This document shows, in pieces, positions 46,493 through 58,365 of a DNA stretch of 64,000 bases. The stretch lies in contig OX485805.1 in NCBI GenBank assembly GCA_950295325.1, positions 45,904,758 to 45,968,757 of the forward strand. Reading direction: 5' to 3'. Source of the DNA: Polytrichum commune (taxonomy: Eukaryota > Streptophyta > Polytrichopsida > Polytrichales > Polytrichaceae). The notes below the pieces were generated by a model. That model did no database searches and had not been told where the DNA came from. It saw nothing but the letters and a program-made list of their open reading frames with translations. The translations under genes and the position numbers were made by a program. The first letter of the stretch is position 1; the number at the start of each line of letters is the position of its first letter.

Positions 46493-46704
46493 TACTTGAG
46501 GCTTTTATTTTTTGTTTTTATTGTATCTGGTCTGCCATACCAAGCAATGCCTCAAATAAGCCTTGTCTTGGACTAAAGTCCTTGACCAACCAATGCACTT
46601 CTTCACCGTTGTTTATACTGACCCGTACATAGGAGCAAGTTTGTGTGACCAGTTTTATCAAGTTCGTGGTGCGAATGGGGATCAACGAACAACACTTGGT
46701 GGCT

Positions 46705-46930
46705 ATACTAAAATATTGTATTTAGTGTCACCAATCTATTTTTTAATGCTCAATACTAATCATAAACTATTCATGTAGTGTCACCATCATTATTTGTCGT
46801 TCCTTATAAAAATAAATATGGGCATTATAGATTTAAAATGTTGCAATTACTATCACTTACTAAGTGATGCTTCATCCAAATGTCAATTACCCATTACAAT
46901 ATTTCATTACAAAATTGTTAGCATGCAAAA
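46705..46930. mobile_element. Foldback MITE family M1, left part
   Basis: The left end ACTAAAATATTGTATTTAG, followed by GTGTCACCAATC and interior blocks, matches 53,710-54,049. The right end is missing and R5-type sequence follows. Confidence 0.6.
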
Positions 46931-49416
46931 TATGCTGAGCAAATGGACATCTTATTCATTATGAAAGTGAATATATTTTGTGCTCATTAAGTGGTCATAG
47001 AAGCCCCCCTTGATCTTGTTGATCAATACACTTAGAATGGTTAGAATATTATGAGCACATAGTCCAATCTCTTTTGAACACATGTTCTTTTTGTGTTTGT
47101 TCTTAGATACACACATGACCACATACCACTCAAACATAGGTGTCCAAATTATTGCTATGTTGGATTTAGGCACGTCTACCTTACATCTTATTCTTAGGTG
47201 AGGAAAAATTACATGGTTATCCTTTATTTTGGTAGTTGCAATGATCACAATGGCCCTTACTTAAACCAAAGTATGTAGGTCACAACATGTAAAGTATGTG
47301 ACCCTATTATGGACACTTCCAACTCCACAGACAATTTTGGTTGTTGGATCAAATCAAGAAATTTCTGATCCGATTCGCGATTGCAATTCATGAAAGTGAC
47401 CATTCAAGTATCATCATAATTAGAGTCAAAGTACTATGAAAGAGGGTTAAAGAAAAGACTCTATTTTCTCTTTAAAATGATCACATAGACTCTCCCAATC
47501 AATTTAATTATTGAACGTAGAACAAATAACCTATTTTAAGTACACACTCCAATCTCATTGTAACATGCATGTTTTTGGTGTCTATTGCTATCTACAAACT
47601 TTGCCAATTTTGGTTATATCACGACCTTAAAACCACCTAGTTACTAAACCAAGCACATCCGCAAAGAGTTTCTTATGTGCTTTTTGGACATTCACATACA
47701 CATGTTCATGAGTTGCCAATAAGTCAAAGTTTTTTAATGGCCTTGACTCAATGACAATATAAGATTCTAAAAGTGGATAAGTGCGTAGTGTTGAGTGGTT
47801 GACTTTGCCTCTCCACAAGCTTTCGATGGGTCAAAAAACACAACATCCACGGTGTCCAACTTATGATGTTTGCAAAGAACTCTATTCTTCTTTTTCAAAT
47901 GTTGAAGTGCAAGGCAAGGGAGTTGACCATTCTAGCCAAAGACCCTTCTTAGTAGCAAAAACAAATAAGAAAACACAACAAAATACAAAACATGTCACCC
48001 AATCCCAGCCTTTGACTACACTGTACGCAAGAAGGTAGGAACACCTTAAACCAAGACAACACCCTCGATATCTTGCATAATACGTACACGTAGATTCCCC
48101 AAATGTTCATCTTGTGAACATCAGGGCTCCTTAATGGTTTTGGGTGCCAACATAATTTCACTTTGTGTATATATAATATATATATTGGGGGGGGGGAGAT
48201 TGCAATACATTTGGTTTCCTTTCAATGATTCATGCCATGTCGGATTTATCGCAACTGAATATTCTTTTTTGGGGTTCATACAACTATCACATGTATGTCA
48301 AATGCCTTAACTTCTCAATTTAAGGTGTTCCTACCTCACTTACTCGTTCGTTGTTAAAATGAAGGGATTGTGTTTAAGGAACATGAATCAAAGATGCAAA
48401 ACATCTACGAGGTACTTGTGTTGAAGACATTTGAGCAGTGATCGCATGGGTAACCGTAGCACCGTAGCGGGTTCGTGCAAAAATAATTCCCAAATAAAAT
48501 ACTGAAAAAAAAAATCAGAAATTATGAGCCCAATCAAATGAATAAGTGAAAATTTATATTAGAAAAAAAACTAATTAATGGAAAATTTGGACTCTTCTAA
48601 GCTCCAACCACATCAACGCGCCATAAGAGGTTGCATGCTAACGTGTTAATGGCTTGGTGCCCTATTCACGAGGGATAATAAGGATAAAAGAAAAATCAAC
48701 CCGTCATTGTTTTGGTGTCATTTCTAGCACTCTTCTCACACGTGTCAAAGTGCAAATACATACAAAAGACCTAACACGTACATTGTGCAAAGACAAACAA
48801 GAGCCACACTAAGTAAGGTTAAAGTGGATACTTAGGTTTAAGGCTAAGAAATTGCCACAAATGAATGAAAAAAAAACAACAACCTACTTGCAATAGTGCT
48901 GGACCTTACCAAAAAAACGAATTAAGTTTTTCAAAATCATAGGACTGACGAAATTTCATAAATTATATTTTTAGTTGACGAACCAACTATGGTGTTGCGG
49001 TAGTCATTGTTCCAAAATTCCGAACAAGCAATTGTCGAGTGAACGGGTGCAAGTTTTAGACGGAATTGTCGCCTTCAACGTTTTCACCTCCAACTTACAA
49101 TGGTGCCACAACCACGTGTGGCCCCGAGAGACCACAACACACACCTAAAACAAATGCAAGCTTCCAACACTTGTAGTCGTCCCAAGGGGCTCATTGACAT
49201 CATACATTTATTTGTACCCAAAGCTCCGTTGGCATTGAGTGAGGCAACGGTATTCATTACCGCTCGTCCCCTCGCCCTATACAATGGCCACCAATCATGT
49301 GCACCAACACCCCGATTGAATCTCACATGACTTATGGTGACTTAGTGAACCCGAAGGTCTTCGTTCCACACCCGGTTCGAGAAGCCCAATAAAACTAGTC
49401 GCAACCACCCACCACC
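46931..49416. other. Intergenic with R5 copy 6 (47,030-47,200, minus)
   Basis: Apart from R5, I see AT-rich sequence, a G10 run at about 48,187 and a TATATA tract at 48,170. 49,100-49,330 is open on both strands in several frames, but without motifs. No gene is supported. Confidence 0.4.
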
Positions 49417-49640
49417 GAGAGAGAGAGCGAATTATCGCATACAAGTGTACCTCTCACTCGTCCACCATAAAAGCCCCGAAATGTAATATGCAACCTAGAG
49501 GTTGCTATTTTGATCAATTTGACATCAGAGGTAGTTTTAAAGACCCCGAATCAGTCTAGTCCAAGTTTTTTGAGACGAATCGGTCACAAACATGCATGAT
49601 GTCAAAGTTTACGTTGTATGGATGAGAGGTATCCTTGTAT

Positions 49641-49698
<58 letters not shown>
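49417..49698. mobile_element. TA-type MITE copy 2, right end expanded into (CT)n
   Basis: The left end is GAGAGAGAGAGCGAATTATC with ATACAAGTGTACCTCTCACT. The right side has the inverted partner GATGAGAGGTATCCTTGTAT and then runs straight into a pure CT tract where CCCTCTCTCC stands in the other copies. Confidence 0.68.
49642..49698. repeat. (CT)28 microsatellite
   Basis: An uninterrupted CT dinucleotide run of 57 bases sits where the MITE's C/T-rich right terminus should be. Confidence 0.95.
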
Positions 49699-49700
<2 letters not shown>

Positions 49701-51386
49701 GTATTGATGAATTTGTCGGTACAAAAATCGTTAGGTATGTTGGAATCTATGTGGTCACTCAACTTCACCTTTTATGGTTGGGAATAGTTTCATAACACTT
49801 TCGAGGGGGGGGGGGGTAGGAACTTGTTGCCTATCGGTTTGTTGTAGATTCATCCCAACAAAATTTAAGTCCACTTGACTAATTTGGGATCTCTAATTTT
49901 GAGATAGCAGTCAAATTGTTTTTTATAAAACAATTATGGGCTCTATCCTAATAAATAAAACGTCCACCCCCCCCCCCTTTGGTAGGTGTTGTGAACAAAC
50001 ATTTTTTATGACATGAGTCTATATTTACATGGTCAAGCCTATCTTGTAGTTGGAATTCCAAACTTATAGAGATGGCAACTGCAATATTCTAAAAAAGATT
50101 GACCATCAACCCTGACCATTGCTTTGTAAAATCTCTCCCTGGCTGATTTGCACTAGCGATTGCTAACCACAACCTTAAGAAATCTCAAATTAATTATTTT
50201 TCATGCCACGGGCTAGATCACATCTTCGTTCGGTTGGGCCCTACCCTTCCCATGCCTCCTTCACTGCCCGGTCTTCCTGCTCGCACTTGCGTGGGAATCT
50301 TCCCCGTTGGGAACCAATGTGATAGTACCCGGTCACTTAACCCATTAAGAGCCTAGTCACTTAACTCATTAAGCTCCTTTGGCATGTGAAGGAACTCCAT
50401 CAAGTAACTTGGGAATAATGAAAGTGATGTCAACTTGAATAGTTGTAATTTCAACTGAGTATTGTCACATTGGTTCCCAATAAGAAAGAGTTCCCACACA
50501 TAATCAGACAGAAATACCAAACAGTATAGGAGACGTGAGAGGGGCAGGGCCTAACCGAATGAAGATGTGATCTAGCCCAGGGCACTTTTCATGGCCCTTG
50601 ATCACGTGTGCAAACACACGCTCATTAACCCAATTGTGTTCAAGAAGCGCACAATAACTAAGGTTATTGTGACCGCCCACCACCACTATGTGACACGTGT
50701 ATCGGTGTCTCCTCCTATACCAAAAAATCGTAACTGACATCCAAATGAGAATCTTCGGTCTAACAAGAACAAAGCACAACAATTAGCGTGCAAGCTTCCG
50801 TGAAGCTTAGTGGGGGGTCAAGATCTTGCAAAGAACGACACCCACTAGGCAATAATATACAGTCAAGGTAAGTTAAGGTACTACCACCTCTTGTTGTCCA
50901 AGCTCGCCCTTATACTAAGCAAAGTCTCACAAATTGGGATTTGGGCTACCTCAACTTTTACGCAAGTTTGGCTTGTTTCTAGTAGTGGCCCTCCGTTAAG
51001 TACAAAGCTCCATTTTCAAAGAGCTATTGCAAAAGAGCAACGGCAAACATTGTTTTATTATACGACATTCCTCTCATCTATCCCACTAAAGAAGATCATG
51101 TTTCGTATAAGTTGTTGGGTTAATCTTCAAAGGATGCGGGGTCTCGATACACAACCATAATCACAACATATACATGTCTTATGAAGTTGAAAAATTCATG
51201 TTTCGTATGTTTATGGGTTTGCATGTTTATTATACATATTGTCTTATGTCAATGAGAAGAAAAAAAAGTACATTTATAATTCGGTGTCAATGATCAGAAT
51301 ATAACATATGTTTTTGCATCCAAGGGCACCCAAGTTGCATATTTGAACCCGAGCCTTCAATAACTTCAAAGTATTTGACCGATTCT
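49699..51386. other. Intergenic, nothing recognised
   Basis: There are G12 and C10-type runs at about 49,805 and 49,968. 50,210-50,300 and 50,505-50,590 share an inverted block (GGTTGGGCCC / GGGCCTAACC context with CATCTTCGTT... ), suggesting a foldback relic. No coding signal was found. Confidence 0.4.
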
Positions 51387-51900
51387 TTACAAATGATTGT
51401 ATTCAAGCAAAGGACTATAAATATATCCCAACATTATATTTATAGCACATGAAACGAAGTTGATCATAAAGTCTAGGAAACTAAGAGGCTTGTGGGGGGT
51501 AGAAGTAGATCGAGGTGGAGTGCAAAAGGCTAATTTTGTAGAGCATAGGAGTGCATGGCCTCTTTTAAGGTAATGATTGATATTAACATGAGGATCCAGT
51601 TGGTAGGAAGACTTGAGGTTATCATGAAATTCCATCCAAATTAGGCAAACAAACAAAAGGGGGCATTCCAACACAAGATGTGCTTCAATTCCAACTATGT
51701 TGTCAATGGCGCAATTTGTTAGCTCTATGGATTGGGATAGTTGGCCATAAACCAATTACAACATCAAGTCTACAATTTAAGGTGTGGCAAGCAACGATGA
51801 TTTACGTTGAGAAAATGACAAAGGCTCCTTTCAAGTACATTTTGCATTCATATTTGAGAAGGTCCTCGGTGCTAAGGTAACTAAAGTATGTGGGCCTTAC
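51387..51900 (-). pseudogene. LINE C-terminal remnant (same family as LINE-B)
   Basis: The sequence reads AHLVLECPLLFVCLIWMEFH, corresponding to FVLECPLLNPIRDKF of LINE-B. Upstream, in shifted frames, are a YLKGAF-like block and an IIVACHTLNCRL block matching IIVAYCISNHRL. No RT is nearby. R5 copy 7 follows at about 51,895-51,990. Confidence 0.55.
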
Positions 51901-53034
51901 ATGGCCAATCTTCATAACTAGATACCTATATTCAAGTGGTATATGGCAAGGCTTGTACATATTAAAGATACATGCTACAATGAGATTGGACGATGTCTTC
52001 AGAATACGTCAACCCCTCTAGGTGTTCACTACATTGGTTATCCCGTTTAGTGCACATGGTACTAATTCCCAAAACACTCACTATTTTACAACATCTCAAA
52101 ATTAGGGAGGGTTGGAATTCCAACCAAGTGATACTAAAGCCGTAAGTACATGCTCGTATACCATACATTCAAGAAAATTAGTGGGTGCTCTAAAGTGCAT
52201 TGAAGCTTGAGGTCACAACTATTAGAATCATTGTTGACAGTGCAGCAACAACAACAACAACAACTTCATGCATTGGAAAATGGTATGGTAGCATTGCGAA
52301 GGAGCCATTGAGTGAACGAACCAAATGAGTGCCCTGTGACGAGACACTTTGGACTCCCAAAACTATAGATCTTCTAGTGGCACTCATTTCATAGTGTAAA
52401 GAAACTTAGTATGACCTTCACCATTTTCCCACGTGTATTATCAGCCAACCCTCACTAAATGAGATAATCAATGTAATTAACACAACTGGGGGTGCTTATA
52501 TATCATGTGAGGGGGAACAATAACCTTCACATTTACCTCTTATAACTCTTACATCTCAACCCCAAAATGACAATCTACATGGTTCGCAATCTCTCACCAA
52601 ATGAGGATACTCATGATTTGATCCAACGGCCTAAATGTTTTGATGCAATTGGATTTGCCCACAATATGCCACAGTCCAGTTTCTTTCCACAATGTGAAGT
52701 GGAAGAAGTTCATGAATGAATAAGTGATACAATATTGTCAAGTCCGATTGGACACGTCTCTACCTAAATTTGATTTCCATCTAACCTTTTAACATGTTCA
52801 AACCAATCGCATGATGACATGTCAACTACGACCCCTTCGTAGGGTATGCACATGCGCAACAATTCACCTTCATAGATAACATTGCTAAGCATAAGGGTTG
52901 CTTATCCTTCTTGCTTAATCAAAAGCAAAGTGGCCATCCCCACCTTAAGGGAACCGGATCCACCATATGCACCATGTGTCCCCAATATCAATGGCCCACA
53001 TCAAACCGGAAAGCTCCCCCATGGTTTACTCTAA
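51901..53034. other. Intergenic, nothing recognised
   Basis: A short (CAA)n run lies at 52,245-52,264. Open frames are short and motif-free. Confidence 0.4.
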
Positions 53035-53185
53035 GGGCCACTTCACACATGAGCCAAGAGCCATGACCATGACATTGTGAGAGCCTGAAAGAAAGTGTCC
53101 AAAGGCCGTCCCAACACACCTCCAAAATCATGTAGTGTGGTCACGGGTCCTCAAGTGTAGTGTGAAGTCATATGTGACCGGGCCC
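53035..53185. mobile_element. Tourist-like MITE, short (151 bp) copy
   Basis: The left end GGGCCACTTCACACATGAG is preceded by TAA. The right end GTGACCGGGCCC is followed by TCA, so the duplication has one mismatch. Arms are shared with 35,466-35,834 and 44,576-44,904. Confidence 0.65.
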
Positions 53186-53709
53186 TCAACCAAATGCTAT
53201 TTCAATGAATTTCTATTCATGCGGATCCTCACACATGATAAAAAAAAAATAGAATAAATCAACGGTTGTGAGCGTTCAGAGTGCCATGGTCTCCCGGTTT
53301 TGTGTTAGGTCTTCCACAACTTTATGCATGGCCCCGCGATGTAGGTATGCATGCATGCTAGCTAAATCAAACACTAAACAATGGTTTCTCTTTCCGGTGA
53401 CAAAATCCCACCTAGTTGTTCACCCTTGCAAAGTGAATAATACGCATGTTGAGTGTTGTTCAGTTTACAAGGGTGGTCCAACACATATGAGGGATAATTC
53501 TTGCAAAATTTCCAGCAATAAGGAGGCGACATCCTAGTGTTGAGTGATGTCATGTTGGTAGGATAGGAAGCAACATTTGCTTAGGGTCCACCCGCACCAC
53601 CTAGTGAAGAGAATTTGCTCACTCATAAGTTAGTGAAGATTGGCTGACCAAAATGCTAGCTAACTGAAATCACGGTCAAATTGCATGCACCACCTAGTTA
53701 GGAGAAGTA

Positions 53710-54049
53710 CACTAAATATGATATTTAGTGTCACCAATTCTGATTGTCTTGCTCGATACTAGAATGTTAATTTAACATTTCTTGTCGTTCCTTGTAAATT
53801 TTTGGGAGATTATGGATTTATCATTTTGCAATGATTGTCACTTACCAAGTGATTGTCCATCCAAATTCCAATCATCCATGACAATATTTCATCACAAGTT
53901 GCCGACGAGAGAAGGTAGGGTTTTGGCCAATGGATGCACTCATCCATCATCCATGACAATATTTGTTCACTTATTCATAAGAAGTGTCATCCAAAAAGTT
54001 GCCATGGTGACATTGAATACCATATGACACTTAAATATCATATTTAGTG
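53710..54049. mobile_element. Foldback MITE family M1, best copy, 340 bp
   Basis: The left end CACTAAATATGATATTTAGT and the right end AAATATCATATTTAGTG are inverted over 23 bp with one indel, and both are flanked by TA. Each TIR is itself close to a palindrome. The interior carries GTGTCACCAATTC and CCATGACAATATTTC blocks shared with the copies at 37.7, 38.3 and 46.7 kb. Confidence 0.83.
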
Positions 54050-57000
54050 TAGTTGGCAATTTGAGTTAGCGAGAACTTATTAATATGTTAGCTATCCAAT
54101 TGTATATCCACACATCATGATTACGATTAACCAAAGGCTGACAAATCATGGTTTTACTTAACTTGCCCAAACTTTGAACACCACACTATTTATGATACAT
54201 TTTCATTTTTGTGGCCCATGCCATTTGTGTTTCATTACAACTAGACTAAAACTCAATATATATTACAATTAAATATTGAACACTGAAAATGGTATTACAA
54301 TGTTATTTTTTCAATGAACTAGTAGTTGTTATTTTGAAATGTACGTAAAATTTGGATGTTGTAAGATATAGTGTGGTCCACCTTGTAGCGGAATGAACAA
54401 GAGATGGGAGGCAGGCATTCAAGAAAGAAGCAAAAAGGCAAATCGTAAGTAGAAAGTTGGATAGCATTAAGGATATGGATGAGTTAAGATTTCTTCACAA
54501 AAACAAGGTCCAAAAGATAGCTAATTTCTAGTTTGATAGATTCCATTTAAACCTTGAGTTGAACTAGATGGTGGGGGTGTGAGATTGATTAGCTTTCATA
54601 TAGGGTTAGCTACCTCAAATGTTAATTAATTCTCGTAATCATGGGTAGATCACTCTAAGGCATTTTTGTGGACCACGTGCAGCTGAGGGTTTTTTTGTTT
54701 TGGGGTTATTTACCTTCAAGGGCTGAATTAAAGCCTCCCTATAATTACTTAAATTTCAAAAATGGCCCATTTGTTTGCACCCTTCCATTACTTATATTGT
54801 CCAAGTCACTGCAATTTTTTGTACTCTATATTCCTTTTAAGCCATTTTTGGACAGACGGAAATCCCAATTATCATCCATCCCCGTGAGTCCTAAACCCAT
54901 TTACATACCATACTAAACATACCTTCTAGGATCCTTATCTTCAGCCCCTATATTAATTTTACAAAAAAATAATGGCCCACGTTTTATGTCCATCTAACTT
55001 ACTTATAATGGGAGTGTCTACATTTAATGGCCCCTTCATTATTTGGAATTCCTTTATAATTTTATTTCAAACGATTTTAATCCTCTCTATATTATGCCAC
55101 ATGTCGTTTTTAAAATGCACTAAGTGATCTACCCGTGCTCGTAATCGGGCGGTGCAAGCACAATGTAACCAATTTGAGCGGTTACTTACTCTAACCAAAG
55201 CCTTTACTAGGAAGTGCAGGTGGACTCTTAGCAATGTTCCATATATATTAAAACTTAATGGTTCATGGCTCCACGACGCCCCACCCAACTACCGACGACG
55301 ATATATGATGTAAATAAATATTGGCATGATTATTTGGGATTTATACTTTGTATAGTCAAATATGTAATTGATTTACGTTTGGATTCTGAGACCATTCATA
55401 AGTTGTTTATTTGAATGTTGACATGTACCATAGAGGGTGGGGGAGTGAAAAATTACTCATGTATGTTCACACTGAAGGATCATTTTTCATATCGATAAAG
55501 AAATATCACGTTGCATGATCTTACTCTACATGAACTCAATGAAAGAATTGAAGGGTAAAATGAGCCCAAAAATAGCAGTTGAAACTTAAGTGGTCGAGCA
55601 CTTCGAAGTTCATCAATCGCAAAGGGCATAAGCCATCTCCAACTAGAGGTCTTCAATGGAATGATAATAATAATACTAATAAGTTGACCGGTGGAACGTC
55701 ACAAAAGCATCCATGAAACCCGGTCGAGACACGTAACTTACGTCACGGCACCATAGCATTAGAAAGTTTGGCCTCGGGGACTAAGCCTTATATGAGTCAA
55801 AGAGGGAAGCATGGCGCTAGTAGAGTAGATTGGGGGGCCGGGCTCTCAACTTCAATGGTCGCATTAAATGGCTCAACCCCAATCAAAAGGGTACGGTGAC
55901 CGTGAGCTTGGAATGGGCCTCGTACACAATATTACTGTTGTAGATTGGAACGGTGCCCAATAAGTACGGACTAGTGTGCTTTATAACACCATCGAGCTTG
56001 CCCCATAAGTACGGGACTAGTGTGCTTTGTAACACCATCATCTCCCTTTGCGATTCGAGGCACCGCGGAAGGGGTATTGGGTCCTAACATGTTCACAACA
56101 CCTACCCTGGTGGTGGTGGTTGTTGTTTGGGAGGGGGGGTGTAGGTTCATGTGTAAGTTGGTCACTAAAATGGGTTAAAGTTTGGCAGCCGACCGGAACC
56201 AACCACACATGTGTTGTGATCTTATGGTGTTAGTAATTTTCTCTTCAAGTGGAGTCTGATTGTAAGTTACGTGAGTGTTGTTTTGAAGTGATTTTGATAA
56301 TGAGCCAAAGTTTGACCTTAGTTGGACGGCCGATCGAGGTTAGCCACATGCGTGTGATAGTAGTAGGGTAGAACACTACTGTGAGCAGTCGCTTGTTGAG
56401 GTTGATTTAGTATGAGCCAACAATTTAAAAATAGATAAAATATAAAGTAACATAGGGGTAGGTTTTCGATGCGCCCCCAATAATAGGTGCTAGGAAACGA
56501 AATCCTTCTTCTATGACCAAGGATTTGTGTCACTCAAGTAAGTCAAAGATTACAATGTTGAGGGACCCTTGTAGCTTGAAGATTTCCTTACATAACAACT
56601 TTGACTATGGGGTTTAGTAGCTTGAGAGAGACAGTGATCGGGGAGGTTTTTGGGCATTCATAATCGGTTGAGATCTTAGTGTTTGCAAGTCCAACCGGTT
56701 ACATGTTGACATCCTCCGGTTTTCCTTAATGAAATTGGGGTATATTCTATAAATTCCTCTAAAATGATGGGCAATTTTTCCAACAGTCTTGAACTTCAAC
56801 CGGTAATTTCTCAAACTCAACCGGTTCATTTGTAACTAACTACCGGTTCTCCCCAATCATAGGAGAGAAACCCCAAATCTCTTACCTAATTTAGTGAAGT
56901 TGAATTGGGATGAATCAACAATAAACTTATGTGGGGTAGGTCTTTACTAGACCCCCTTACACGAGTGGACCGAAGCCTAAGCCCCCTTCTAGTTACCTTA

Positions 57001-58189
57001 AACACAGCCAAGGGACTCATGATCATGGTCCATGGATGATCGCAAAAAGTAGCACACGACTGTGCATGCATGGAATAATCACTTTGGATACCCGGTGTAT
57101 AAGTTAACATGAAGCAGGAAATTAGCTGCTCATTCCATGCGTCCTATTATCTATCAAAGTACTATAATTTCCAATAAACTATTATGTGCCCCTTTGAAAA
57201 TCCCACTTGTCACTTTGAGGCGGTGTAGTCACAAGAGTGCTTTGTCATAGTCTTTATCTTGCACACATGGTCAGTTTTGGTTGGTTGTCCGATCAAGGTC
57301 GACCTTTGGCTTGTTTTAGAGGTCATCTTATGTTATATCAACAGTCTCTTGCAACTAGACTTCGTTTGAAGAACGAGGTAGGGTGAGTTTTCATGTAGGT
57401 TGCTCGCCCACCAGATTCTAGTGTGAATAAGGATAAACCCGTCCAAATGTAGAGGGAATCTAGTGGGGTAGGGTTCGTTTGTGCCAACTTCCATCTTCTC
57501 GAATTCAGGCGCACCTACTAACCTCCGTCTCCAAGTTAAAACCTCCTCCTCCTCCTTCTAAACCGGGTCGACAATCATGTGGTGACCGGCACTTGTAGGT
57601 TAAAGGTTCTTTAGTGGGGTGCATGGAAGTCTAGCAGCCTGTGTCTACAACCCTCCACACTCTAGGGGCATGCCAAAATGGTGGCTAGTGCTTAACTACA
57701 TGCAAACACCTCTTACCCACTACTTTCTAGAATCTAGTGAGCAAGCGACCTACATGGAATCTCACCCTTACAACCACCATAATTGGCTAGGTGCCATTGG
57801 TTGCCGTACTTTAGCCCATTTCATAGACTACCACTAGGTCTCTTCCTACCCAAGGGGTTGGAATCTTTATTGAAAATTTAATTGACACTTGGGTGACTAT
57901 GAAATAAAAACCCTAATTTATGTGAAATTCTTAAAGAAAAAGAAACGTCTACATATTAATGGTAGGCTAGAAAATGGACTCATGTATTTATATTAAGCTT
58001 TTCAATTTAATGGATAAATGCCTCCACTTTACACACAAACTATAAGTCATGAAATAAATTGGCATATGTTACCTATACAAGCCACTGTCACTTTTCAATG
58101 AGAAAATCATGGTACATATTTTCATCCAAAAAATGTAACTCATAGTAATTGGGCCTTATAACACACATTATTTGAATGAAGAATGTAAG
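54050..58189. other. Intergenic, no gene seen
   Basis: This is repeat-like sequence with no recognisable protein. 55,960-56,040 is a short tandem duplication (blocks of about 45 bp containing AGTACGG(-)ACTAGTGTGCTTT). 56,865-56,970 and 59,405-59,500 share an inverted GGTCTTTACTAGACCCCCTT-type block and may be ends of a further TIR family, also glimpsed at 36,730 and 61,910. Confidence 0.4.
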
Positions 58190-58365
58190 TTGGATGAATA
58201 TATATTGTCAATTTTATCTCTAAACCTTAGGACCCTCTTTTGTACATTTACCTTTTCTACAAATTTCTTGATAGCTTTTTGAAATGTACACACCAAATAA
58301 AAATAACACCTCTCACTTTTGTATATTGTGTATGCTAATACCTCAATTAATATCATTTTCTACAC
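58190..58365 (-). repeat. Repeat shared with 32,830-33,010 (inverted)
   Basis: The two loci give similar translations (KAIKKFVEKVNVQKRVLRFR here, KAIENVEGNVDVQKGALEFR there). That suggests a fragment of an old coding repeat of unknown type. Confidence 0.55.
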
